This document shows positions 1-6,831 of a DNA stretch of 14,806 bases, in pieces. The notes under the pieces are model-generated. The model saw nothing but the letters and a program-made list of their open reading frames with translations. It was not told the origin of the DNA and did no database searches. The stretch covers positions 1-14,806 of the forward strand of contig DATLYH010000206.1 in NCBI GenBank assembly GCA_035575035.1. Reading direction: 5' to 3'. The translations under genes were made by a program, and so were the position numbers. Positions within the stretch are counted from its first letter, which is position 1. Every line of letters begins with the position of its first letter. The DNA comes from DATLYH01 sp035575035 (lineage in GTDB: Bacteria > Planctomycetota > Planctomycetia > Gemmatales > Gemmataceae).

Positions 1-207
1 AGCGCGGACCAGACACTGCGGCTGTGGGAGGTGGCCACGGGGAAGGAAGTCCGCCGCTTCACCGGGCACACCCATTGGGTCAGGAGCGTGGCGTTTTCTC
101 CTGACGGCCGCTATGCCCTGTCGGGAAGCGATGACAAGACGCTGCGGCTGTGGGCCTTGCCGAAGGAAGTGGTACCGAGTGCCCCGCCTGCTGCGGCGCC
201 GCCGTAG
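1..207 (+). CDS. WD40-repeat protein, C-terminal end (partial)
   Basis: The reading frame enters from the left edge and stops at TAG 205-207, leaving 68 codons. It shows the tail of one WD40 blade (TLRLWEVATGKEV), one complete blade with the GH dipeptide (FTGHTHWVRSVAFSPDG), the structural Asp in SGSDDKTLRLW, and a short proline/alanine-rich tail. WD40 blades form beta-propellers that act as protein-interaction platforms. In planctomycetes they are often fused to Ser/Thr kinases or sigma-factor-like domains, but the rest of this protein is outside the window, so its architecture and role are unknown. The stop lies 9 bases before an ASPIC/UnbV remnant in the same frame. A fusion interrupted by the TAG is possible but unlikely, because the tail looks like a natural end. 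Confidence 0.85.
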   Translation, partial: SADQTLRLWEVATGKEVRRFTGHTHWVRSVAFSPDGRYALSGSDDKTLRLWALPKEVVPSAPPAAAPP

Positions 208-216
208 GGACTGGGC

Positions 217-565
217 ATGGTCTATTATGTGGACGGCTCGGCGGTAAACTATGACGGCGACGGCGACCTCGACTTCTTTGCCGGGATCTGGCCCGACGAA
301 GGGTCCCGCTTCTTCCGGAATGAGACGAAGGGCGGCAACTGGCTACAGGTGCGCATCGAGGGCCGGAAGATGAACCGCCAGAGGGCCGGCGCCCGGGTGC
401 GGGTCTACGCCGCCGGCAAGGCGGGCGACAGGTCGGCGCTGCTGGGATTTCAGGAGATCACTCTCAACGGCGGCTACAGCTCGGTCCGGCCGGCTTTCGA
501 GGCGCCCACAGGGGGACGACGTGTCGGGTCTTGACATCACCCCGCCGACCGGTCAAAACACCAGG
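217..565 (+). pseudogene. ASPIC/UnbV (CRTAC1-like) protein remnant, frameshifted
   Basis: The 105-codon frame from 217 begins inside what resembles the last FG-GAP/VCBS calcium-binding loop (NYDGDGDLDFFAG). It continues with the ASPIC/UnbV signature (FFRNETKGGNWLQVRIEG, then GARVRVYAAGKAGDR and LLGFQEI). Family members normally continue with a GQP...HFGLG segment and a D-V-V-D-L...LPTG ending. Here that ending is not in the starting frame but appears one frame over (DVSGLDITPPTGQN, about 515-556), so an indel near 490-515 has broken it. The usual several hundred N-terminal residues and signal peptide are also missing. This reads as a decayed tail of an exported VCBS/UnbV protein, not an expressed gene. 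The right boundary is approximate. Confidence 0.6.
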
Positions 566-590
566 TGCAAGCATCGTCCCCGTCTCATCT

Positions 591-595
591 GGAGG
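591..595 (+). promoter_or_regulatory. Ribosome binding site of the isomerase gene
   Basis: GGAGG lies 7 bases before ATG 603. It fixes the start at the Tat signal peptide (MPTSRRTF) and argues against the longer in-frame start at 531. Confidence 0.7.
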
Positions 596-602
596 TTCCG
601 CC

Positions 603-1544
603 ATGCCGACCAGCCGGCGTACTTTCCTTGCCCAAGCCGTGGCCGCCGCCGGCCTGACGACTGCTGCGACCGCCCCGGCCGAGGAGCCCAAGCCGGGCAG
701 CCTGTCCCGCGGCAATCGCATCGCCGTCGCCACCTATTCCTTCTGGCAGTTCCGCCGCGCCGAGCTGCGCGACCTGGAGAAGTGCATCGACCTGGCCGCC
801 GATATGGGCTTCGACGGCGTCGAAATCCTGCACCGCCAGATGACCAATGAGGACAACGACTACCTCCAGCGGCTCAAGCGCCGCGCCTTCCTGCTTGGCC
901 TCGACCTGTGCGGCTTCTCGACCCACCAGGGCTTCCTGTCGCCGAAGGCGGAAGTCCGCCAGAAGAATGTCGAGCACACGCTCCGCTGCATCGAGCTGGC
1001 CTACGCCCTGGGCATCCCGACCATCCGCGTCAACACCGGCACCTGGGGGACGAGCAAGAACTTCAACGAGCTGATGAAGAACCGCGGCGTCGAGCCGCTG
1101 CCGCCGGGCGTCACCGAGGAAGACGGCTACCAGTGGGTCATCGACGGGCTGGGCCAATGCCTCAAGACGGCGGAGAAGTGCGGTGTGATTCTGGGCCTGG
1201 AGAATCACTGGGGATTGGGCCGGACTCCCGAGGGGATTCGGCGGATTGTCAAGGCGCTCGACTCGCCCTGGCTTCAGGTGACACTCGACACCGGCAACTT
1301 CCTCGAGGATCCCTACGACAAACTGGAGATGCTGGCGGACCGGGCCTGCCTGGTACAGGCAAAGACGTACTACGGCGGCGGTCTGTGGTACACGCTTGAC
1401 CTGGACTACGACCGCATCGCCGCTCTGCTGCGTCGGCACAACTACCGCGGCTACATTTCGCTGGAGTTCGAGGGGAAGGAAGACCCCCGCACGGCGATCC
1501 CCAAGAGCTTGGCCCTGCTGCGCAAGGCCTTTGCGCGGGGCTGA
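603..1544 (+). CDS. Tat-exported sugar phosphate isomerase/epimerase (xylose isomerase-like TIM barrel)
   Basis: The 313-residue protein begins with a twin-arginine signal (SRRTFLAQAVAAAG, residues 4-17), so export in folded form is likely. From about residue 38 it is a TIM barrel of the AP-endonuclease-2/xylose-isomerase-like family (PF01261 type). That family binds a divalent metal and isomerises or epimerises sugars and related polyols. Visible metal-ligand candidates are E200 (GLEN), D229 (TLDTGNF) and E288 or E290 (SLEFEG). The histidine usually found in the HxKD motif seems to be replaced by Q252 (VQAK). GGAGG at 591-595 supports the chosen start; a longer start at 531 would read through the upstream remnant. 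The gene stands alone, convergent with the sensor kinase. The substrate cannot be read from sequence. Confidence 0.85.
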   Translation: MPTSRRTFLAQAVAAAGLTTAATAPAEEPKPGSLSRGNRIAVATYSFWQFRRAELRDLEKCIDLAADMGFDGVEILHRQMTNEDNDYLQRLKRRAFLLGLDLCGFSTHQGFLSPKAEVRQKNVEHTLRCIELAYALGIPTIRVNTGTWGTSKNFNELMKNRGVEPLPPGVTEEDGYQWVIDGLGQCLKTAEKCGVILGLENHWGLGRTPEGIRRIVKALDSPWLQVTLDTGNFLEDPYDKLEMLADRACLVQAKTYYGGGLWYTLDLDYDRIAALLRRHNYRGYISLEFEGKEDPRTAIPKSLALLRKAFARG

Positions 1545-1603
1545 GGCGGTCATCCCGGCGCGGGAGCTTACTGGTAAGCGTTGCCGGCTGGCGAAGAGAT
1601 GCC

Positions 1604-1619
1604 GCCAGGGGCGCCTGGC
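1604..1619. terminator. Possible hairpin between convergent genes
   Basis: GCCAGG, a 4-base loop (GGCG), then CCTGGC form a perfect 6-bp stem in the 119-bp gap between the isomerase and sensor kinase stop codons. A second short stem (GCTTAC/GTAAGC) lies at 1566-1579. There is no U-tract, so termination activity in either direction is only a suggestion. Confidence 0.25.
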
Positions 1620-1663
1620 ACGCATGCGGTCGAAGGCGACGCGCGTCAGCAGCTGCCGCGGAG

Positions 1664-3586
1664 TTAGCCCTTTGATTGGAACGGCAGCTCCAGCCGGAAG
1701 CAGGCGCCGGCGCTCCCCGGCAGGAGCGTCAGCCGGCCGCCGAGCAGCGCGGCCCAGCGCTGAGCCAGGGCCAGGCCGAGGCCGACGCCGCCGGCCGTCA
1801 CGTCGGCGTCGCGGCCGCGGCGGAACGGGCGGAAGATCGAACGCCGCTCGCGCGGGGCGACGCCAGGGCCGCGGTCCTCCACCTCCACCACCCACCGCCG
1901 CGAACCGTTGGCGCGGGCCCGCAACCAGACGCGCCGGTCAGCAGCCGACCGACTGTACTTGCAAGCGTTATCGATCAGGTTGGCCAGGATCTGCTGCACC
2001 AGGCCAACGTCCGTGGCGATCACCGCCTCGCCCAGCGCGTTCTCAACGATTAGCTCCTTGCCCGCATCCTGGCAGCGGCCCTGCCAGGTGGAGCGCACCT
2101 GTTCCAGCAAGTCGGCCACCGCCACCGGCCCGATCGTCAGCTGCGGCGTCTGGTTCTCCAGGCGCGAGAAGTCAAGGACGTTGCCGACCAGCCGGTTGAG
2201 CCGCTCCGCCTCGGCATTCAGCGTGTGCAGGTACTCTTCTTTCTGCTTCTCGTCCCGGACCAGACCGCCGGTCAACATGTCGAGGTAGAGGCGAAGAGTG
2301 GTCAGCGGCGTGCGCAGCTCGTGTGTCACCGCCGAGACGAAGCGGATGCGCCGTTCCGACAGGTCGATCAGCGACCAGCCGCCCAGCCCGACGGCCGCCA
2401 GCGCCACCAGGGCCGCCGCCCACGCCAGGGCCAGGCCGATCCGCAATGGTGTCCAGCCCGGCTCGGGGATCTCGCATACGAGCGGCCCCGGGTCCAGCTG
2501 CAGCGGCAGGGCGGTCATGGTCCGTTCGGGGTGCGGCGGCGTTGGCTCGCGCATCGGCTCGATACGCGCCGCGGGGAACAGGGAGTTGACCTCCGCGGTC
2601 AGGAGCTTCTGCAACCGGGGCCAGTCGAGGAGAATTCCCTGGCAGACCTGCTTCTCGTCGATGCGCACCCGGCGAGCGACCACCAGCAGCTCCCGGCCAT
2701 CGGCCGCCGTCAGCCACAGCGGGAGCATGGGACTAAGAGTAATCGATGACTGAGCGCTGCACCAGTTGCGGAGTTGGGCGCGGGAGAACCAGCCCTCGCC
2801 GTTGTGGAAGGTGTTGCCGAAGGCCAGCCGCAGGTCGTCGATCTGCTCCTGGACCGGGTTATCCTTGAAGCCACGGCGGTAATTATAGCCCGCCCGGTTG
2901 GCCAGGTCTTGCAGCATCAGCTGCTGCTGCGCCGCGGGCTCCCCGGGACCCGGGTTGAGGATTGCTTCGTTCTTCTCCAGGGCCTTGCTGGCCCAGACCA
3001 TGATGTTGTCGCGGAAGGTCGGCTGGGCGCCGGCCAGTTGAGGGTGGGACAGCAGTCGGGCCGGCGGCAGCTGACGTGCCAACTCGGCCAGGGTCTGTTC
3101 GCGCTGGGCCGTGGCGTTGACGAGAGGGGTCCGGGCCGCGACGTTCGCCAGGCGCTGGCGCAGCGTCCGGGAAAGAACCTGGGGCGATCCCCAGCCGGAT
3201 TCCTGGTCCACCTGGAAATGCAACAACATCCAGTCGGGCAGTTCCGTGCTCAGCAGGGGCGATAGCTCCAGCACGGAGCCGGGCGGGTAGAGGTTGCCGT
3301 CGTTTTGCAGCGCCAGCGAGAGAGCATAAACGGCGCTGTAATGGTTGTAAGGCCGGCTCTCCTCCCGGCCAAGCACATGGTACATCCAACTGTCGAGGCT
3401 CCACAGCGCCAGCCGGAGCTTGTCGTAGTGCTGAGCCTCGGCTTGGGCCCGGGCGCGGGCCTCGATTCGTTCTGCCTCCAGGCGCAGGGCGGCTGCGGTG
3501 ACCCAACCCAGGCCGCCGGCCACCAACGCTGCAATCGCCAGGAACGCGGCTAGTCCGCCGCGCTGGCCGCGCAGCCAGTGTCTCAT
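1664..3586 (-). CDS. Membrane sensor histidine kinase with large extracytoplasmic domain
   Basis: The 640-residue kinase has a TM helix at about 12-33, an extracytoplasmic domain of about 345 residues, a second TM helix at about 382-405, and a kinase core. The core shows the H-box with phosphoacceptor H422 (VTHELRTPLTTL), the N-box N536/N540 (NLIDNACKYS), the G1 box DRGPG (571-575), the FRPF F-box (585-588) and the G2 box GGVGLGLAL (599-607). These identify a class I kinase with HisKA and HATPase_c domains. Only about 17 residues separate TM2 from H422, too few for a HAMP domain. The ligand domain is unrecognised. Its ATG overlaps the response regulator stop (ATGA, 3583-3586), so the two are translationally coupled and almost certainly a cognate pair. 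Confidence 0.93.
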   Translation of the reverse strand: MRHWLRGQRGGLAAFLAIAALVAGGLGWVTAAALRLEAERIEARARAQAEAQHYDKLRLALWSLDSWMYHVLGREESRPYNHYSAVYALSLALQNDGNLYPPGSVLELSPLLSTELPDWMLLHFQVDQESGWGSPQVLSRTLRQRLANVAARTPLVNATAQREQTLAELARQLPPARLLSHPQLAGAQPTFRDNIMVWASKALEKNEAILNPGPGEPAAQQQLMLQDLANRAGYNYRRGFKDNPVQEQIDDLRLAFGNTFHNGEGWFSRAQLRNWCSAQSSITLSPMLPLWLTAADGRELLVVARRVRIDEKQVCQGILLDWPRLQKLLTAEVNSLFPAARIEPMREPTPPHPERTMTALPLQLDPGPLVCEIPEPGWTPLRIGLALAWAAALVALAAVGLGGWSLIDLSERRIRFVSAVTHELRTPLTTLRLYLDMLTGGLVRDEKQKEEYLHTLNAEAERLNRLVGNVLDFSRLENQTPQLTIGPVAVADLLEQVRSTWQGRCQDAGKELIVENALGEAVIATDVGLVQQILANLIDNACKYSRSAADRRVWLRARANGSRRWVVEVEDRGPGVAPRERRSIFRPFRRGRDADVTAGGVGLGLALAQRWAALLGGRLTLLPGSAGACFRLELPFQSKG

Positions 3587-4326
3587 GACGCCCTCCCGGC
3601 AGCCGAGCCGTTGCCGATCGGCTCCAGGTCCGGCCCCGCCATGTAACCGTACGCCCGGACGGTGATGATGGCCTCGGGCGTCCGCCGGCCCGAAGGATCG
3701 CGGAGCTTGGTCCGCAGCCGGGCGATATGCATATCAATGGTGCGTGTCTCCACGCCGCGGGGCTCGATGCCCCAGATGCGGGCCAGCAGTTCGTCGCGCG
3801 AGACGGCCCGCTGGCGATTGGCGACCAGGAAGCTGAGCAAGGCGGCCTCGGTCTCGGATAGCTCGACATGCTCGCGCTCCGACCAGCGCACCTCGCGGCG
3901 GTCGAAGTCAATCCGCGCCCTCCCCAGCCGGGCGCCGCGGACCTCGGTCGGTCGGCCCACGGAGCGGCGAAGCACGGCCTCGACCCGGGCCAAGAGTTCG
4001 CGGGCGGAGAACGGCTTGACCATGTAATCGTCGGCCCCCATCTTCAGGCCGCGGACGCGGTCGTCCTCGCTGCCACGGGCGGTCAGGATGATGACTGGCA
4101 AGACCGGCCGGAGCTTGCGCAGCTCGGCCAGCACCTCCAGTCCGTCGCGCTTGGGGAGGAGCAGGTCCAGCAAGACCAGGTCCACCCCGAGCCGGACGGC
4201 GGCCTCCAGCCCCTGGAGGCCGTCGGCCGCCTCATCCACGTCGTAGCCGGAGACGCGCAGCGCATCGGCAACACCGCGCCGAATGGCCGGCTCGTCCTCG
4301 ATCACCACGATCCGAGCGATAGCCAT
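3583..4326 (-). CDS. OmpR/PhoB-family response regulator
   Basis: The 247-residue regulator has a receiver domain at about 4-120 with acidic residues E10/D11, phospho-acceptor D54 (LLDLLLPKRDG), T82 (ILTARGS) and K104 (MVKPFS). The C-terminal winged helix at about 145-235 includes ELSETEAALL, RTIDMHIARLRTKL and ITVRAYGY. It should bind tandem DNA half-sites when phosphorylated by the overlapping kinase. The start is ATG 4326, because GGAGGGG sits 5 bases upstream and the domain begins immediately. The longer in-frame start at 4353 would translate the heptad repeats. Targets are unknown; the divergent region at 5620-7145 is a candidate. Confidence 0.93.
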   Translation of the reverse strand: MAIARIVVIEDEPAIRRGVADALRVSGYDVDEAADGLQGLEAAVRLGVDLVLLDLLLPKRDGLEVLAELRKLRPVLPVIILTARGSEDDRVRGLKMGADDYMVKPFSARELLARVEAVLRRSVGRPTEVRGARLGRARIDFDRREVRWSEREHVELSETEAALLSFLVANRQRAVSRDELLARIWGIEPRGVETRTIDMHIARLRTKLRDPSGRRTPEAIITVRAYGYMAGPDLEPIGNGSAAGRAS

Positions 4327-4331
4327 GACTG

Positions 4332-4338
4332 CCCCTCC
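4332..4338 (-). promoter_or_regulatory. Ribosome binding site of the response regulator
   Basis: GGAGGGG on the minus strand, 5 bases before ATG 4326, decides the start against the upstream ATG at 4353. Confidence 0.65.
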
Positions 4339-4340
4339 GT

Positions 4341-4461
4341 CGTCATTTGTCATTGGTCATTCGTCATTTGTCATTGGTCACCAGCCGGTAGCAAACAACT
4401 GATAGGTGCGTGCTACGGAGTGCGAACCAATGACCAATGACCAATGACCAATGACCAATGA
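4341..4461. repeat. Facing arrays of a 7-bp repeat between vWA and regulator genes
   Basis: At 4341-4380 five heptads of form NGTCATT (N = C, T, G, C, T) are followed by GGTCA; this is also a 21-bp unit repeated almost twice. At 4427-4461 there are five perfect CCAATGA heptads, ending at the base before the vWA stop codon. The arms are reverse complements (TCATTGG versus CCAATGA) separated by 46 bases. Those bases contain a further GTAGCA/TGCTAC stem. The whole can fold into a long imperfect hairpin in any vWA-to-regulator transcript. Similar heptanucleotide tandem repeats are known in other bacteria (for example the STRR sequences of cyanobacteria). Function is not established. Confidence 0.85.
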
Positions 4462-5619
4462 CTAATCCGGTATCTTGATCCCCTTGGCGGCGGCCTGCTC
4501 GCGGAGGGTGCTGCGGACCGCCTCGTCAAACGCCTTGTCCGCCGCCGACGGGTTCTTCTTCATCTGTTCGGCGATGTACGCCTGCCGGCGGGCGTTCAAC
4601 TCGACGATCTGCTTCTGGATCGCCTCGCGTTCGGCCGCCATTTTCTTGACGTGGGCGACGCGCTGCTCCGGCGTCATCTGGCGCATCTCCTCGGACAGCT
4701 CCGACTCTGGAAGTTTGGTGATGTCGAAGGTGGGATCGTTTTTCATCCGGTCCACCAGGTCCCAGTCGTCGTTGCGGTACAGGGCGGTGGCCTTGGTGAC
4801 ACTGCGGGCAGCGGCTACCCCCGGGGCGGCCTGGGCGGCGTTGAGATCTTGCTTCAACTGGTTGGCTGCCTTCTCCTCCGCCCGTTTGCCGTAGCGGACA
4901 TAGGTGGTGTTCAGCCGGGCGCCCAGCTCAGTCAACTCCTTGTCCATCGGGGTGTTGATGGCGACGGTGCCGCGGTTCTGGTCGATGATCATGAACTTGC
5001 CGCCGGCCAGGACGGCGAACTCCTCCCAATCCCTGAAGTTCGGGAACTGCGGACTCTTGCAGTAGATGGTGTTGATAATGATCCCCTTGGCCTTCGCCTT
5101 GGCCGCCACCTCATTCAGCGTTACCTCTTTGTCCTGTGTGGCCGGCTCGTTGCCCGCCACGAAGATGATCTTCAGGGCGTCCTTGTCCTCGGACCATTTC
5201 TGGTCCTCGACGGCATCACGGCAAACGCGGGCTACGTATTCGGTGCCGCCGTTGATGGTCAGGGCAAAGAGCTTCTGATAGATGACGTCCAGGTCGGTGA
5301 TCAGGTCCGACTCCTTGCGCACCCAGCCGGCCTTCGGGTCATAGGAGGTATGGCCGTAGCTGTACAGGCCGACGCGGAGCTGCGGCGTCGGCTTGGCCTT
5401 GGCCAGGTCGTTGATGATGTCCCAGAGTTTGGTCTTGGCCGAGTCGATCAGCCCGTTCATGCTGCCGGAAACGTCGAGGCAGATGACGACGTCGATCGGC
5501 TTGCCGGCCGCCGGCGCGGGCGCATCCGGGACGGGGGCGGCGGGAACAGGGACGGCGCCGACCGCCCCAGCCAGCAGGCCGAGCAGGGTACTAAACCCGA
5601 TGGAAAGCAGCCGATTCAT
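4462..5619 (-). CDS. Secreted von Willebrand factor A domain protein
   Basis: The 385-residue protein has a Sec-type signal peptide (MNRLLSIGFSTLLGLLAG...) ending near residue 23, then an Ala/Pro-rich linker to about 40. A vWA domain spans about 41-235. The MIDAS motif DVSGSM (D49, S51, S53) and T126 (NGGTEY) are present, but the position of the usual third MIDAS aspartate reads VAGNEP, with no Asp. The C-terminal part (about 245-385) is rich in charged and helical sequence (EEMRQMTPEQRVAHVKKMAAEREAIQKQIVEL) and may form a coiled coil. A vWA domain of this kind suggests metal-dependent protein binding outside the cytoplasm. The start is ATG 5619, because AGGAGGA lies 6 bases upstream. It is the gene upstream of the two-component pair on the same strand. 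Confidence 0.88.
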   Translation of the reverse strand: MNRLLSIGFSTLLGLLAGAVGAVPVPAAPVPDAPAPAAGKPIDVVICLDVSGSMNGLIDSAKTKLWDIINDLAKAKPTPQLRVGLYSYGHTSYDPKAGWVRKESDLITDLDVIYQKLFALTINGGTEYVARVCRDAVEDQKWSEDKDALKIIFVAGNEPATQDKEVTLNEVAAKAKAKGIIINTIYCKSPQFPNFRDWEEFAVLAGGKFMIIDQNRGTVAINTPMDKELTELGARLNTTYVRYGKRAEEKAANQLKQDLNAAQAAPGVAAARSVTKATALYRNDDWDLVDRMKNDPTFDITKLPESELSEEMRQMTPEQRVAHVKKMAAEREAIQKQIVELNARRQAYIAEQMKKNPSAADKAFDEAVRSTLREQAAAKGIKIPD

Positions 5620-5625
5620 AACGAT

Positions 5626-5630
5626 CCTCC
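5626..5630 (-). promoter_or_regulatory. Ribosome binding site of the vWA gene
   Basis: GGAGG (within AGGAGGA) on the minus strand, 6 bases before ATG 5619, places the start at the signal peptide and excludes the longer frame from 5682. Confidence 0.7.
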
Positions 5631-5809
5631 TCGCAGCGCAGGGGGCAAGCGGCCGGCTTGCCCAGGGAAGTGAGCGGCTCATTGCTCCACCTTATCCATG
5701 TGAGGTTAGCGAGGAGATCCTCTCCCCGCTGACCAAATGTACCGGCCGGACCGGATGCCTCGACCGGCGCTCTCTCTTCTTATAACGGGCGGGGCCGAGG
5801 TTCCGTTTG

Positions 5810-5836
5810 GTGAAAGACCTACGCAACCGCTTTCAC
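5810..5836. promoter_or_regulatory. Inverted repeat GTGAAAG-N13-CTTTCAC
   Basis: A perfect 7-bp inverted repeat with a 13-base centre lies about 190 bases upstream of the vWA start. The form suits either a dimeric regulator site or a small hairpin. No motif assignment is made. Confidence 0.3.
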
Positions 5837-5864
5837 GATTCATCCGCGCCCATTCTAACCCTTC

Positions 5865-5940
5865 CCCCTCCGCGCCACTGTAACAGGATCGTAACGACCG
5901 GACGAGTCCATCCCCCAGCGCACCGGACAGGAGGCCACCA
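5865..5940 (+). repeat. 76-bp direct repeat, left copy
   Basis: This stretch is identical over all 76 bases to 6832-6907 (offset 967), from CCCCTCCGCGCC to GAGGCCACCA, and the match ends abruptly on the right (GGCCGC versus ACGGTT). The two copies, in the same orientation, flank the MNT/HEPN pair. Each copy contains two GTAAC half-sites 11 bp apart. Confidence 0.95.
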
Positions 5941-6034
5941 GGCCGCTTGATTAAGGGGGTGCCCAGGGAGTACGAGGCCTGGAACTATTTGCAGCCGTGA
6001 AACAGCTCCCAGCTAGCTGGACCTTCCCTCCACG

Positions 6035-6462
6035 TCATTTGCGCTGACGGCGAAGCGCCGCTCGGGGAAGATGTCTTCGGACTTCCTTGCGAACTCGCCT
6101 CGCGATCGCTACGGCCTTGCGGGCTTCAGCCAACGGGATGTCCGGCCCCGCACCGGGATACCGCATCACGGTGGCATATTGCGTCAGGCGATCCTGGACT
6201 TTGCTGTCCAACACTTGGGGCGGAGCTTCGGCGGCCGCAGTGCACGCAAGAGATGAATGTCGTGCGTCTTGGGGAAAGGTTTCGCCCGGAAAACGAGCAG
6301 TGCCTTGATGTGCTTCTCGACACACTGCTGAGCGTGAAAGCAAACCGTGTCGGTCGGACAATTCTCACCTAGGGTGAGCGTATAAGCCGCATTCGTCAGG
6401 TCATTGTCCGCCTTGGCGAGCCACTCGCGAATTACGGTAAGGACGGCCCTTGGGGTGGACAT
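6035..6462 (-). pseudogene. HEPN-domain protein (toxin-like partner of MNT), frameshifted
   Basis: Starting at ATG 6462 (GGAAAGG-type site 7 bases upstream), the frame encodes a HEPN domain of the PF05168 type: REWLAKADNDLTNAAYTL, DTVCFHAQQCVEKHIKALLV, then PKTHDIHLL to about residue 72. After that the family sequence continues in the -1 frame (PPQVLDSKVQDRLTQYATVM, then RYPGAGPDIPLAEARKAV) to TGA 6035-6037. The first frame instead stops at 6184. A single-base deletion between about 6200 and 6250 would explain this. HEPN proteins of MNT/HEPN pairs are RNase toxins controlled by the nucleotidyltransferase; the canonical Rx4-6H motif is not obvious here. Joined, the protein would be about 142 residues, a normal length. 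A sequencing error cannot be excluded. Confidence 0.75.
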
Positions 6463-6787
6463 ATAGCACCTTTCCTTCCCGCGCCGCCGGCCACTCGATG
6501 GTGCCGACGACATCCTTCCGCCAGGCAAAATCTTCCGGCCTGGTGACGATGACATCCTTGGGAATGAGAATATCGCGAAGCGCTTGTCGGATCTCCAGTT
6601 CCTTGTCGCGTGCCGCCCCTTCAAAGCCCATGACGATCAGCAGGTCCACATCACTGTCCGGGCCGGCTTCTCCTCGCGCATGAGAGCCAAACAGGATCAC
6701 GCACTCCGGGTGGAACTTCTTCACGATCCGTTTGACCATGCGGTCGATGTGCGCTTGTGCGGCCGTTCTTTTCGCATTTCTGGGCAT
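6401..6787 (-). CDS. MNT-type nucleotidyltransferase (antitoxin-like partner of HEPN)
   Basis: The 128-residue protein is a minimal nucleotidyltransferase of the DNA polymerase beta superfamily. It carries the GS motif G34-S35 (LFGSHARGE), the catalytic pair D46/D48 (SDVDLLIV) and a likely third carboxylate at D78 (PKDVIVTRP). MNT antitoxins of this kind modify the HEPN partner with nucleotides and silence it (known for MntA/HepT). Catalytic residues are all present, so it may be functional even though the HEPN gene is broken. Family members usually end near GKVLY (residue 109). This one runs about 19 residues further and overlaps the HEPN start by 62 bases. The HEPN/MNT coding region looks lower in GC than its neighbours (for example 33 of 60 at 6301-6360), consistent with acquisition. 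Confidence 0.88.
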   Translation of the reverse strand: MPRNAKRTAAQAHIDRMVKRIVKKFHPECVILFGSHARGEAGPDSDVDLLIVMGFEGAARDKELEIRQALRDILIPKDVIVTRPEDFAWRKDVVGTIEWPAAREGKVLYVHPKGRPYRNSRVARQGGQ

Positions 6788-6831
6788 GATCGCTCTCTGG
6801 CATCGGATCGGTTCCCCCCTCCCTATCCTAA

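Larger units (their letters stand above)
5620..6034. other. Intergenic region upstream of vWA gene
   Basis: No credible gene was seen in these 415 bases. They hold the vWA leader, a TATAAG-like hexamer on the minus strand at 5779-5784 without a good -35, the 7-bp inverted repeat at 5810-5836, the left 76-bp direct repeat (5865-5940), and a 12-bp perfect palindrome CCAGCTAGCTGG at 6009-6020 just downstream of the HEPN stop. Confidence 0.6.

Noticed and set aside
585..1895. 436-codon open frame on the minus strand
   Set aside because: It is antisense to the isomerase and overlaps the kinase end; the Arg/Ala/Gly-rich sequence is typical of a high-GC shadow frame and matches no family.
2883..3911. 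342-codon minus-strand frame spanning the kinase/regulator junction
   Set aside because: It is out of frame with both well-supported genes and has a Pro/Arg/Ser-rich shadow composition.
4341..4461. CRISPR-like array
   Set aside because: The units are 7 bp with no spacers and the two arrays are inverted; there are no cas genes.
4651..5673. 340-codon open frame on the plus strand opposite the vWA gene
   Set aside because: Low-complexity G/V/L-rich translation and exact antisense position to a gene with signal peptide, ribosome site and MIDAS motif.
6271..6277. Slippery heptamer T-TTC-CCC (minus strand) in frame in the HEPN gene, suggesting programmed -1 frameshifting
   Set aside because: Slipping there would remove the conserved PKTHDIHLL segment, which is still encoded in the original frame further on. 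The frame change must occur later, so an indel is the better explanation.
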